NCBI RefSeq assembly: GCF_028416635.1
Contig: NZ_CP114013.1
Span: 4,526,001 to 4,590,000 of the forward strand
Source of the DNA: Baekduia alba
Lineage (GTDB): Bacteria; Actinomycetota; Thermoleophilia; Solirubrobacterales; Solirubrobacteraceae
DNA length: 64,000 nucleotides
Direction: 5' to 3'
Below the pieces are notes generated by a model. The model did no database searches, was not told the DNA's origin, and worked only from the letters and a program-made list of their open reading frames with translations. Numbering within the stretch: position 1 is the first letter of the stretch; the number at the start of each line of letters is the position of its first letter. This document shows positions 49,801 to 58,648 of the stretch, in pieces. The position numbers and the translations under genes were made by a program.

Positions 49801-51563
49801 TTGGCGTCCTCGGTGCCGTCGACGTTCGGCGCCAGCCCGCGCGACCAGAAGTTCGTGCCCGTGTCGAAGACGAGCGCGCCGCTGGGCGCGGTGTAGATGG
49901 TGGACATCTGCGTCGTCGCGCCCGGGGTGTTGGCCGCGCCGCTGCCCTGCGCGATGCCGCCGTCGACCGGCGTCGACGCCAGGGTCTTGACGCCCGCGGG
50001 CTCCTCGCCGTTGGCGACGCGCTTGTCCCACTCCCAGCCGACGAGGCCGGTGCCCAGCGTCGTCGTGGCGTCCGCCGCCTGGTCGCCGAGCGTCGTGTGG
50101 CGCCACACGCGGTCGCGGCCCTCGGCGCCGGAGACCTTCAGGCCCCACGCCGCGCTCGAGTTGTCGCCGGCGTACATCTGGCCGATCAGCGCGTTCTCGG
50201 GCTGGTTGGGGCCGGCGGGGTCGCGCCATGTGGCGGTCGGGCCGTCGGGATCGGGGTCGCCGCCCTGGGTCGTCTTGTACTCGACGAGCGTGCGGCGGTC
50301 GCTGCCGGCCTCGTAGCGCGCACGCCAGTACGAGGCGTTGGCGCCGAGGAAGACGAGCGAGGTGCCGTGGTCGCGCGCCGCCGCGAAGGCGTCGCGGATG
50401 CCCTGCGTCCAGTACTCGTCGTGGACGCCGGAGATCACGATCCGGTGGTCCTGCAGCTGATCGGGGTCGCGATCGACGTCGGGGTCGGCGAGGTAGCTGA
50501 CGTCGTAGCCCTGGCGCTCGAGCCAGCTGACGGCGGCGACGTCGGTGCGCGGGTAGTAGTCGCGCATGAAGTCGCCGGTCCACGCCTGGGCGTAGGGCCG
50601 GTCGTAGGAGACCTTCACCGCGCGCGGGCCGTGCGCCAGCGCCGTGTCGCCGGTGCTCGAGTTGAAGTCGTAGATCGACTTGCCGCCCCAGTTGTTGTAG
50701 GCCTGATAGGTGTTCGTGGGCACCTTGTAGGCCAACTGCGAGTGGCTGCCGTCGTCGCGGACGACCAGCACGATCTCGCCGTGCGCGTCGTTGTCCTCGC
50801 GCGTGAGCTTGAGCAGGTAGACGCCCGACGGCCAGTCGGTCGTCGTCGTCACCGTCGCCTTGGCCGACCAGCCCGAGCAGTCGGTGGTGCCGGTCGTGCC
50901 GGGGTCCGAGACGCACTCGGGCTGCCACGTCGCCTCACGGGCGGGGATCGTGGAGACGAGGCGGCCCTGGTCGCCGCCGTACCAGCCGGTCCGGTAGATG
51001 TCGACGTGGAACGGCACGTCGGCGTTGGCCGTGTCGACCTTGAGGTCGACGCTGCCGCCGGCGTTCACGCTGGCCGCGGTGGCGTAGCCCTCGATGCCGT
51101 CGTCGTAGGTGCGCCCGGCGTCGGTCGTCTTCCAGCCGGTGTCGCCCGGGAAGCAGTTCTCCTGGGCGACCGCGTTGTCGCCGTCGCAGGTCGCCGCGCG
51201 CGGCTCGGCGGCTGCGAGCTGGCCGGGATCGGAGGCGCCGGCGCCGTTGGCGGCGCGCACCGCGTAGAAGTACTTGGTGGCGTTGGTCGCCGTCGGGTCG
51301 GTGTACCGCGTGGCCGTCGGGCTGGCGATCAGCGTGTCGACGTGCGCCGCGTCGGTGCCGCGGTACACGCGGTAGCTCGTGGCGCCGTCGGCGTCCTGCC
51401 ACGCCAGGCCGACGCTGCCGTCCAGCGCGATCGCGGTCAGGCCGCCGGGCACGCCCGGCGTCTCGTCGGCGTGCAGCACCGCGGCCTGCGCCCAGGCGCC
51501 GGCGGCGAGGATCAGCACCAGGACGCCGAGCCGGCGTCCCCAGGTCGCGCGCGACGCGGTCAC
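46830..51563 (-). CDS. Giant secreted protein: dimethylformamidase-beta-like domain, Big_5 Ig repeats, two DUF4082-like domains
   Basis: 1577 aa. Signal peptide 1-27; fibronectin-III (about 34-115). A domain like the N,N-dimethylformamidase beta subunit spans about 128-600: DTGWKTT, EGYATAASVN, YRTGWYGGDQGRLV, TYQAYNNWGGKSIYDF, SGVHDEYWTQGIRDAF, PENALIGQMYAG and VGWEWDKRVANGEEPAGVKT. Then four SbsA/Big_5 Ig repeats (about 615-1035), DUF4082-like (1041-1185; VRFYKSPGETGTHVGRVWN), two more Ig repeats, and a second DUF4082-like domain (1412-1577). True dimethylformamidase is cytoplasmic; here the domain is exported, so a surface amide or glycan substrate is more likely. It is coupled by GTGA to the flippase upstream and the GT2 downstream. 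Confidence 0.83.
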   Translation of the reverse strand: MTASRATWGRRLGVLVLILAAGAWAQAAVLHADETPGVPGGLTAIALDGSVGLAWQDADGATSYRVYRGTDAAHVDTLIASPTATRYTDPTATNATKYFYAVRAANGAGASDPGQLAAAEPRAATCDGDNAVAQENCFPGDTGWKTTDAGRTYDDGIEGYATAASVNAGGSVDLKVDTANADVPFHVDIYRTGWYGGDQGRLVSTIPAREATWQPECVSDPGTTGTTDCSGWSAKATVTTTTDWPSGVYLLKLTREDNDAHGEIVLVVRDDGSHSQLAYKVPTNTYQAYNNWGGKSIYDFNSSTGDTALAHGPRAVKVSYDRPYAQAWTGDFMRDYYPRTDVAAVSWLERQGYDVSYLADPDVDRDPDQLQDHRIVISGVHDEYWTQGIRDAFAAARDHGTSLVFLGANASYWRARYEAGSDRRTLVEYKTTQGGDPDPDGPTATWRDPAGPNQPENALIGQMYAGDNSSAAWGLKVSGAEGRDRVWRHTTLGDQAADATTTLGTGLVGWEWDKRVANGEEPAGVKTLASTPVDGGIAQGSGAANTPGATTQMSTIYTAPSGALVFDTGTNFWSRGLAPNVDGTEDANGRIRQATANVLADMGAVATTPDPALTFDEPGPPQVTGGAPAAGETGVAPTAAITATFDRELDPSTVDGDSVTLETGDAAVAADVAWDRATRTITVTPDALLAANALYTLTLGTGLRSWAGDGLAAAVTRSFTPGAGAPPTLTATTPADGATTVPVDASVTATANRALDPDTVTASTATLRAGAAAPVAAAVAYDAETRTIALAPDAALTEATTYTVTLDGVQAEGGAPLATTSWTFTTSTNLSVSAQSPAPLATGVSPSADVRVTFSRAIDAATLTAERVALDDADGDAVAAQLSYDPTTRTATLTPSAPLAVLANYRVRVAAGIRAADGAPIDPTLWWFSTAPSAPSAPTVTALLPAAGAGEAFNGTAVKATFDRDLAAATVTGQSFTLTTATGAPVAATVAYDAVRRQAVLRPLAQLATDATYTATLSTAIAEPNGTPLGAPVTWTFTTARCPCSLLAGQTPAETGLSGTFELGVRVTSQADADLVAVRFYKSPGETGTHVGRVWNAAGQLLGQATFANETASGWQRQPLATPVALTAGQVYTVSVNANSKWAKTGWSMRDPIASGPLSSLADGTNGVYNDAPGLFPASSYQWTNYFIDPVVRLATAPARVPQVTSIVPAAGATGVATSAPVRISFTQPLDESTIDASSVRLTDAASTAVPAALSYDDDTRTVTLTPSASLTAGATYTVRLSTALRSDDDTPLAAAVTSTFATASAVIAPTVASTAPAQGATGMAIGTAPSLTFDQRMDPATLTGATVALTGPGGAVATTLGVSGDGRTVTATPTAPLAEAATYTLTVTTGAHSDTGAALANPYNLVFTTGSSCPCRLWGGNPTPAASTLDTSNGRSGGGPYSLELGVKFHVSRAATLTGVRFYKDPWETDGHTARLWTSDGTPVASVAFGAESNQGWQRVALSTPASLTAGQTYVLSVGVNSKFGMSANSALGAGVSDGPLSSVVDGANGVYADAAGTFPTQTWGNSNYFIDPEVQ

Positions 51564-52876
51564 CGCGTCCTCCAGACCGACGCCATCGACACGACGCCGG
51601 CGAGGATGCTCGCGATGCCGAAGGCGAAGCTGACGCGGTGGAAGGCCGAGCCGGGGAGCAGCAGCTCGAGCGCGATGAAGGCGATCGCGGCGAGCGCCCA
51701 GCCGACCGCGGCGCGGCCGGCCCGGCCGCGCGCGAGCAGCGCCTGGCAGAACGTCCCGGCCGCGAGGAAGCCGCCGATCCCGACCGCCATCGCGGCGAGG
51801 TCGACGCGGCCGGCCTCGAAGCCGGCGCCGAACATCACCGACATGGCGAACGGCCCGATCGCGAGCGCGCCGGCGGCGACGAGCGCCGAGAAGCCGGTGA
51901 GGATCAGCGCGACCGTCACCGTCGCCCGGTTGAGGCGGGCGCGCTCGCCGTTGGCCTCGAAGGTCGTGAGGTTCGGCAGCAGCGAGGCCTGGATGCCCTG
52001 GAAGACGAAGACCGGCGCGCGCACGAGCAGCGTCGCGGCGAAGAGGACGCCCGCGTCGTGGTCGGCGTGCGGGCCGCCGGCGATGAGCACCAGCAGCGGA
52101 CCGCCGCTGACGAGGATCTGCTCGCAGCCGGCGATCACCGCCGCGGGCGCGGCGAAGCGGATCGCCGAGCCGAGCGGGTAGGGCTCGGCGTCGCCGCCCT
52201 CCCCCGCGATCAGGTGCAGGGTCGTCCGGCGGTCCATCAGCCCGGGCGCGACCGCGCCACCGATCGCGGCCAGCGCGATCGCGGCCGCGGCGATGGCCGG
52301 CGAGGCGATGAAGATCAGCGGGAGCGCGACGACCACGCGGATCGCGCCGTCGGCGAAGAGCAGGACGCCGTAGCCGCCGAACCAGCGCACGCCGCCCATC
52401 AGGCCGCGCACGAAGTAGGAGACGCCGTAGCCGGCCAGTCCGAGGACCAGCGCGGCCGTCAGGACGGCGCGGCCGCCGAAGAGACCGTCGGTGATCGGGC
52501 CCCACAGGGCGAGCAGCACGACCGTGGAGACCACCGCGACCACGGCCGCCAGGCGCGCGGCGGAGCGGACGACGGGCCGGGCGTCGCCGCCGCGGGCCAC
52601 CTGGTCGGAGATCGCGCGCGACAGCGTCTGCTCCAGCGGGCGGTAGAGCAGCACCGCGAGCAGGAACATCCCGGCCCACAGCGCGCCGACGCCGCCGTAG
52701 ACGTCGGGGCCGAGCGTGCGGGCCGCGAGCACGTTGAACGCGTAGGCGAGCACGCCGGAGGCCAGCGTGCCGACCGACATCAGCGCGGCATCGCGCTTGT
52801 CGACGGCCTCGAGCCGCGGGCGACGGGCCTCGGCCGGGACGGCCTCTGGGGTCGCGAGTGCGGTGGTGGTGCTCAT
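51560..52876 (-). CDS. Polysaccharide flippase 2 (MOP superfamily)
   Basis: 438 aa with about 12 membrane helices: ALMSVGTLASGVLAYAFNVL and TLGPDVYGGVGALWAGMFLL near the N-terminus (the xLGPxxYG loop of Wzx-like flippases), LYRPLEQTLSRAISDQVARG, and FQGIQASLLPNLTTFEANGE in the middle. It is distinct from flippase 1 (33570-35084), so two lipid-linked substrates or a protein/glycan pair may be exported. The ATG at 52876 has TAGCGT about 10 nt upstream and leads the unit 52876-45952. It is flanked on both sides by amidase-like giants. Confidence 0.85.
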   Translation of the reverse strand: MSTTTALATPEAVPAEARRPRLEAVDKRDAALMSVGTLASGVLAYAFNVLAARTLGPDVYGGVGALWAGMFLLAVLLYRPLEQTLSRAISDQVARGGDARPVVRSAARLAAVVAVVSTVVLLALWGPITDGLFGGRAVLTAALVLGLAGYGVSYFVRGLMGGVRWFGGYGVLLFADGAIRVVVALPLIFIASPAIAAAAIALAAIGGAVAPGLMDRRTTLHLIAGEGGDAEPYPLGSAIRFAAPAAVIAGCEQILVSGGPLLVLIAGGPHADHDAGVLFAATLLVRAPVFVFQGIQASLLPNLTTFEANGERARLNRATVTVALILTGFSALVAAGALAIGPFAMSVMFGAGFEAGRVDLAAMAVGIGGFLAAGTFCQALLARGRAGRAAVGWALAAIAFIALELLLPGSAFHRVSFAFGIASILAGVVSMASVWRTR

Positions 52877-52963
52877 CGTCTCGGCGACGCTACTCGCGGG
52901 GTCCTGCCACGGACACCGGCGGGCGACCAGGGCCGGCCCAGACCAATGGCCAGGTGCGCCGGA

Positions 52964-55900
52964 TCACGAGTCGGCCACGGCGCGCGTCATGTCGCTGCCG
53001 ATCTCGACCGAGCTGAGCGCCCGGTTGTAGATCCGGACCTCGTCGATCAGGCCGCCGAAGTACTCGCCCCAGATCGCGTTGCCGCCGATCCGCAGCGGCT
53101 GCGTGCCGGCCGGCATCGCGCCGGTGACCGCCTTGCTGGAGGCCAGCGTGCCGTTGACGTAGAGGCGCAGCGTGGACCCGTCGTAGGTGACGGCCAGGTG
53201 CGTCCACGTGTTCAGCGCCATCTGCGCCGTGCCGCGCGTGTCGGTCTCGCTGGGGGTGGAGACGTGGCCGCTGGGGCGGTTGGTGTCGGTGTTGGCGTAG
53301 AGGCCGTAGACCATCCCCGCCGACTGCTCCTTGAGCACGACCGTGCGCCAGCCGCTGAGCACCGACGGGTCGACCCAGGCCTCCATCGTCAGGCCGGTCG
53401 TGAGGTCGAGGTCGGCCGCGTCGGGCACGGTCACGAGGTCGTTGACGCCGTCGAAGCTCAGCGCGCCGCCGAACTTGCCCGTCGCCGCGCGGATCGGGCC
53501 GTCGATCGTGCCGGCGTGGCCCTTGCCGGAGCCGTCGTTGGCGGTCGTGCCCGTGGCCTCGTCGAAGCCGTAGGAGGCGACCAGGCCGGTCGGCGCCGGC
53601 GAGCTGTTGGACGCCGTGACGCTGCGCGCCGCCGAGGTGGTGGTGTTGCCGTCGGTGTCGCTCGCGACCGCCGTGATGCTGTGCGTGCCGTTGGCGACGG
53701 TCGCCGAGCTCCACGAGATCGAGTACGGCGAGGACGTGTCGGGCGCCCCGACGTCGGTCCCGTCGACCTTGAACTGCACCTGCGTGACGCCGCGGTCGTC
53801 GCCGGCCGTCGCGCTGATCGTCGTCGCGCCGGTCACGGTGGCGCCGGCCGCCGGCGCGGTGAGCGCGACGGTCGGCGGCGTGCCGTTGTTGACCGTGACC
53901 GACACCGCCGCCGAGCTGGTGGCGTTGCCGGCCGCGTCCTTGGCGACGGCCGTGATGCTGTGCGTCGCGTTGGTCGCCGACAGCGTGCTCCAGTTCGCGG
54001 CGTAGGGCGCGGTCGTGTCGGCGCTGCCGACGTCGGTGCCGTCGACCTTGAACTGGACGCTCGCGACCGAGCGGTTGTCGGTAGCGGTGGCCGTCAGCGC
54101 GACCGCGCTGCCGGAGACCGTGGCCCCCGCGGCGGGCGCCGTGACCGTGACGGTCGGCGCCGTCGTGTCGGCCGTGACCGTCGCCGACGCCTGGCCCGAC
54201 GGGTTGCTCTCGTTGTCGGAGGCGTCGGTCGCCGTCACCACGTAGTAGTAGGTGCCGGGCGCGAGCGCCGTGTCCGTGTAGGCGGTGGCGGAGTTGACGG
54301 TGGCGACGTGGTTGGCCGCCGACGGCGTGAAGCCGGAGGTCGTCGAGCGGTACACCTCGTAGCCGGTCACGCCGTTGTCGTCGGTCGCCGCGTTCCAGTC
54401 CAGGGCCACGGCGTCGGCCGAGGCGGTGGCGGTCAGGGCGGTCGGCGCGGTCGGCGCCGCGTCGTGGTCGACGGGCAGGTTCATGTCCGTGCCGACCTCG
54501 GCGGCGCTCAGCGCGCGGCTGTAGACGCGGACCTCGTCGAGGCGGCCCTGGAAGAACTCGCCCCAGACGCCGTTGCCGCCGATGCCCAGCGGCGACGTCG
54601 AGCTGTCCAGCGCGCCGGTCATGGCCCGGCTCGAGACCAGCGTGCCGTTGATGAACAGCTTGAGCGTCGCGCCGTCGTAGGTCTGGGCGACATGCGTCCA
54701 CGCGTTCAGGCCCAGCGCCGCGGTGCCGCGCGTGTCCTTCTCGCTGCCGGCGGTCGAGGCGTTCGCGCTCGGCCGGCCGGTGTCGGTGTTGCCGTACAGG
54801 CCCCACGTCAGCGCGTTGGTCCCGCGCTCCTTGATGAGGATCGTGCGCCAGTCGTTGAGCGCCGTCGGGTAGACCCAGGCCTCGAGCGTGACCGCCGAGC
54901 CGAGGTGCAGCGAGGTCGCGTCGGGCACCGTGACGAGGTCGTTGGTGCCGTCGAAGGTCAGCGCGCCGCCGAACTTGCCGGACGCCGTGCGGACCGGGCC
55001 GTTGATCGTGCCGTTGTTGTGGGCGGTCGAGGAGTCGGTCGCGGTCGTGCCGCTGGCCTCGTCGAAGCCCCACGCGCCGACGAGGCCGCTCTGGTCCACG
55101 GCCGGGTGGTTGACCGTGATCGCGACGTTGGCCGCGGTCGTGCTGTTGCCCGCCGCGTCCTTGGCGACGGCCGTGATCGTGTGCGGGCCGTTGGCGGTCG
55201 ACAGCGAGTCCCACGCGTAGGTGTAGGGCGCGCTCGTGTCCTCGGCGCCGATGCTCGCGCCGTCGAGGCGGAACTGGACGCCGGTCACGCCGACGTTGTC
55301 GGCGGCGTTCGCGGCCAGCGACACCGTGCCGGTGACCGACGCGCCGGCGGACGGGCTGGTGACCGCCACCGTCGGCGGCGTCGTGTCGGGCGGCGGGGCC
55401 GCGGAGGTCGTGAAGGTGCGCGTCACCTCGGCGGGCAGCGCGACGCCGTCGGCCGACTTGATGGTGGTCTTGATCCGCGCGACGTACGTGGTGCTGTAGG
55501 CCAGCGCCGCGCTCGGCGTCAGCGTGGCGGTGAACGTCGCCGGGGCGTAGGCGACCGACGCCGTGACGACCGCGCCGCCGGACTTCTCGAGCGTGAAGCT
55601 CGAGCTCGTCACCGTGCTGGCCATCATCGCCCGCGAGAACGTCGCGGTCGGCTTGGTCGACACCGGGACGTCGGTGGCCCCGGCCGCCGGCGTCGCGCCG
55701 GTGACGCTCGGCGGGGCGGGCGCGGCCATCGTCGCGAAGCTCCAGGTCACCGCGTTGGGCAGCGCCTGGCCGTCGGAGGCCTTGACCGCCGTCGTCAGCT
55801 TCGCGACGTAGGTCGTCGAGAAGTCGAGGGTGCTGGTCGGCGTCAGCGTCGCGGTCTGCGTCGCGGCGTCGTAGGCGACGCTCGCGGCCACGGCCGCGCC

Positions 55901-58648
55901 ACCGCCGCTCGGCGTCAGCGTGAAGGTCGAGCCGGTGATCGTGCTCGCGTCCATCGCGCGGGAGAACGTCGCCGTCGGCGTGGTCGTGGCGGCGATGCCC
56001 GTCGCCGTGTCGCCCGGGTTGACCTGGGTGACGGCCGGGGGCCCGCTGGGAACCGACGGGACGACCTCGACCGCGGTGACCTCCGGCTGGTCCGCGCTGC
56101 CGTTGCTGAACGCGATCGACAGCGTGCCGCTGGTGACGGTCACGTTGGGGATCGTCTTGACCAGCGCGGTGCGCGGACCGACCTCGGAGTAGATGTCCAG
56201 GTTGGACAGGTCCGGCGCGGCGGCCGTGCCCGCGACGTCCACGTTGAACGCGCGCTTGCCCGCGCCGCCCGGCCCGCCCGTGCCCCAGTACAGCTCGGCG
56301 AAGTGCAGACGCACGTCGTACTTGCCGCTGGGCACCGGGATGTTATAGGAGAACGTGCCGGCGTGCTCGTCCTGGGCCAGCGCCGGGTCCGTGGTCCCCG
56401 AGATCGCGTCCGGGATGTGGTACGTGAAGCCGCCGCTGAACGACGAGTCCGCGAGCCAGCTGACGCCGGTGAAGGTCGTGTAGGCCAGGCCGCCCGCGTT
56501 GATGCGCTTGGACGTCACGCCGGTCAGCGGCGTGGTGGCGAAGGCCTCGGCCGACGGCGCGGACTGCTTGCCGCCGACGATCGCGGTCACGACGTAGTGA
56601 TAGGTCTTGCCGGAGCTCAGGCCGTCGTCGGTGAAGCTCGTGCCGCTGGCCGCGACCATGTTCGCGCGCTGGCCGAGCGGGTAGCCGCCCTCACGCGTGT
56701 AGGTGGTGCGGTAGACGTTGTAGCCCGTGGCGCCGGCGACGGCCGCCCAGGACACGGAGGCCGCGTCGGGCCCGACCGCGGTCGCGTTGACGTTGGTCGG
56801 GACCGGGATCTCGCTCGTCGGCGTGTCGACCTGCATGCCGGTCGCCGGCGTGCCGGGCTTGACCCCCATGTCGGCCAGCACGTTGGTGGTGATCTGCTGG
56901 ATGACGAGGTTCGGCTCGCCCTCGCCGAACGTGTTGGTGCTCAACCCGCGCCACCACTGGATCGTGCCGGTCGAGACGACCAGCGCCCCGCTGGCGGCGG
57001 TGTACTTGGTCATCGTCGGCGACGCGGCGCCGGGCGAGAACGACTGGCCGTTGTTCTGGACGAGGTCGCCCGTGACCGGCGAGGTGGCCAGCGTCTTGAC
57101 GCCGGCCGGCTCCTGGCCGTTGGCCACGCGGCCGTCCCACTCCCAGCCCATGATGTTGGCCCCGATCGAGGCCGTCGCGCCGCTGGCCTGGCCGTCGAGG
57201 CCGGTGTAGCGGTAGAGGCGATCGGAGCCCTCGGTCGCCGACACCCTGAACGGGAAGAACAGGTTGACGCTCTGGCCGATGAACATCTGGCCGATCAGCG
57301 CGTTCTCGGGCTTGTTGGCGCCGAGTGGGTCGCGCCAGGTGCCGGTCGGGATGCCGCTCGGGTCGGCCGGGCCGGACTCGGTCGTCTTGTAGCACGTCAT
57401 CGTGCGCCCGCTGACGCCCGACTGCGGCGAGGCCTCGAAGCGCACCTTCTCGTACACCGCGTTGGCGCCGCTGAAGAAGATGTCGGTCCCGGCGCTGCGG
57501 GCGGCCTCCAGCGCGCTGCGCATCCCGGCCGAGAAGTACTCGTCGTGGGGCGGCACGTAGTAGGCGCCGCCCTGACGCGCGAGCTGCGGCTGGGTCTCGA
57601 GGTCGGTGTCGGCGATGTAGGACACGTCGTCGCCCTGCTGCTCGAGCCAGGCCACGACGGGCTGCTCGGTCTCGACGAACCAGTCGTGCTGGCGGGCGCG
57701 CGGCTGCTCGTAGGGGCGGTCGAAGGAGACCTTGACCGCGCGCGCCTGGCCGGAGACGGTGTTCGCGCCGTTGGAGTTGAACGTGTACAGCGAGCGGCCG
57801 CCGAACATGTTGTAGGCCTGGAACGTGCCGTAGGAGCTGCCGTAGACGAGCGCCGGCGTGCGCGAGTCGTCGCGCACGGTGAACAGGACGTAGTTGTCCT
57901 TGGCGGTGTCGTTGCGGAGGAGCCGGACGAGGTACATGCCCGACGGCCAGTCCGTCGTCGTCGAGATCGTCGCCGACACCGACCAGTTCGCGCACTCGTA
58001 CAGGCCGGTCGAGTCGTCGTTGGAGCAGCTGGGCTGCGCGGTCGAGCCGACGCCCTTCAGCGTCGTGACCAGGCGCCCGCCGAGGCCGCCGTAGGAGCCC
58101 ATGCGGTAGACCTGCGCGTCGAACGTCGAGCCCGCCGTCGCGTTGACCTTCAGGTCGATCTTGGACCCGTGGTTGACGCTCTGGGCGGTCGCGTAGCCCT
58201 CGATGCCGCCGTTGGCGATGATCGCCGGCGCGGTGAGCTTCCAGCCCGCCGAGCCGGGCAGGCAGTTCTCGAGCACGACGGCGTTGCCGGTCGTGCACGC
58301 GCGGGCGCCGGGCGTGGCCGTCACGACGTTGGAGTTGCCCGACTCGATGCCGGACTGCACCGCGCGCGCGGCGTAGAAGTAGGTCGTGCCGTTCAACGCG
58401 GTCGTGTCGGTGAACGACGTCCCGGTCACGCCGGCGGCGGTCGTGACGCGGGTGGTGATCGCCGCGGCCGAGGTGCCGCGGTAGACGGTGTAGGCCGTCG
58501 CCCCTGAGCTGGGCTGCCACGACACGACGACCTTGGCGTCGGTCGGGAACGTCGAAGCGCCCGTGGGCGCGGAGGCGGCCGAGGCGGCCGCCGGGAGGAG
58601 CGCGAGCGCCAGGAACGTCAGCAGCGCTGCGAAGGTGGGACGGGTCAC
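52964..58648 (-). CDS. Giant secreted protein: dimethylformamidase-beta-like domain, malectin, Ig, fn3 and LamG modules
   Basis: 1894 aa, signal peptide 1-25. Order: fn3 (about 26-110); dimethylformamidase-beta-like (119-596; SAGWKLT, EGYATAQSVN, YRMGSYGGLGGRLV, TFQAYNMFGGRSLYTF, PPHDEYFSAGMRSALE, PENALIGQMFIGQ, MGWEWDGRVANGQEPAGVKT); fn3 (613-700); malectin (713-866; RINAGGLAYTTFTG, LHFAELYWG); two Big_5 (870-1080); Ig (1086-1185); LamG (1188-1390); fn3 (1396-1480); two Ig-like (1495-1685); LamG (1686-1894). Malectin and LamG domains commonly bind carbohydrate, so a glycan-anchored enzyme is likely. The start GTG 58648 overlaps the upstream membrane-protein stop as GTGA. Confidence 0.85.
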   Translation of the reverse strand: MTRPTFAALLTFLALALLPAAASAASAPTGASTFPTDAKVVVSWQPSSGATAYTVYRGTSAAAITTRVTTAAGVTGTSFTDTTALNGTTYFYAARAVQSGIESGNSNVVTATPGARACTTGNAVVLENCLPGSAGWKLTAPAIIANGGIEGYATAQSVNHGSKIDLKVNATAGSTFDAQVYRMGSYGGLGGRLVTTLKGVGSTAQPSCSNDDSTGLYECANWSVSATISTTTDWPSGMYLVRLLRNDTAKDNYVLFTVRDDSRTPALVYGSSYGTFQAYNMFGGRSLYTFNSNGANTVSGQARAVKVSFDRPYEQPRARQHDWFVETEQPVVAWLEQQGDDVSYIADTDLETQPQLARQGGAYYVPPHDEYFSAGMRSALEAARSAGTDIFFSGANAVYEKVRFEASPQSGVSGRTMTCYKTTESGPADPSGIPTGTWRDPLGANKPENALIGQMFIGQSVNLFFPFRVSATEGSDRLYRYTGLDGQASGATASIGANIMGWEWDGRVANGQEPAGVKTLATSPVTGDLVQNNGQSFSPGAASPTMTKYTAASGALVVSTGTIQWWRGLSTNTFGEGEPNLVIQQITTNVLADMGVKPGTPATGMQVDTPTSEIPVPTNVNATAVGPDAASVSWAAVAGATGYNVYRTTYTREGGYPLGQRANMVAASGTSFTDDGLSSGKTYHYVVTAIVGGKQSAPSAEAFATTPLTGVTSKRINAGGLAYTTFTGVSWLADSSFSGGFTYHIPDAISGTTDPALAQDEHAGTFSYNIPVPSGKYDVRLHFAELYWGTGGPGGAGKRAFNVDVAGTAAAPDLSNLDIYSEVGPRTALVKTIPNVTVTSGTLSIAFSNGSADQPEVTAVEVVPSVPSGPPAVTQVNPGDTATGIAATTTPTATFSRAMDASTITGSTFTLTPSGGGAAVAASVAYDAATQTATLTPTSTLDFSTTYVAKLTTAVKASDGQALPNAVTWSFATMAAPAPPSVTGATPAAGATDVPVSTKPTATFSRAMMASTVTSSSFTLEKSGGAVVTASVAYAPATFTATLTPSAALAYSTTYVARIKTTIKSADGVALPAEVTRTFTTSAAPPPDTTPPTVAVTSPSAGASVTGTVSLAANAADNVGVTGVQFRLDGASIGAEDTSAPYTYAWDSLSTANGPHTITAVAKDAAGNSTTAANVAITVNHPAVDQSGLVGAWGFDEASGTTATDSSTAHNNGTINGPVRTASGKFGGALTFDGTNDLVTVPDATSLHLGSAVTLEAWVYPTALNDWRTILIKERGTNALTWGLYGNTDTGRPSANASTAGSEKDTRGTAALGLNAWTHVAQTYDGATLKLFINGTLVSSRAMTGALDSSTSPLGIGGNGVWGEFFQGRLDEVRVYSRALSAAEVGTDMNLPVDHDAAPTAPTALTATASADAVALDWNAATDDNGVTGYEVYRSTTSGFTPSAANHVATVNSATAYTDTALAPGTYYYVVTATDASDNESNPSGQASATVTADTTAPTVTVTAPAAGATVSGSAVALTATATDNRSVASVQFKVDGTDVGSADTTAPYAANWSTLSATNATHSITAVAKDAAGNATSSAAVSVTVNNGTPPTVALTAPAAGATVTGATTISATAGDDRGVTQVQFKVDGTDVGAPDTSSPYSISWSSATVANGTHSITAVASDTDGNTTTSAARSVTASNSSPAPTGLVASYGFDEATGTTANDGSGKGHAGTIDGPIRAATGKFGGALSFDGVNDLVTVPDAADLDLTTGLTMEAWVDPSVLSGWRTVVLKEQSAGMVYGLYANTDTNRPSGHVSTPSETDTRGTAQMALNTWTHLAVTYDGSTLRLYVNGTLASSKAVTGAMPAGTQPLRIGGNAIWGEYFGGLIDEVRIYNRALSSVEIGSDMTRAVADS

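Noticed and set aside
47145-52181. Open frame of 1678 codons on the plus strand
   Set aside because: Antisense shadow of the 46830-51563 gene and the flippase; low-complexity basic sequence with no recognisable motif.
51638-58507. Open frame of 2289 codons on the plus strand
   Set aside because: It runs antisense to the giant protein and flippase genes, is Arg/Gly/Ala/Val-rich without any domain, and arises because AT-rich stop codons are scarce in such GC-rich DNA.
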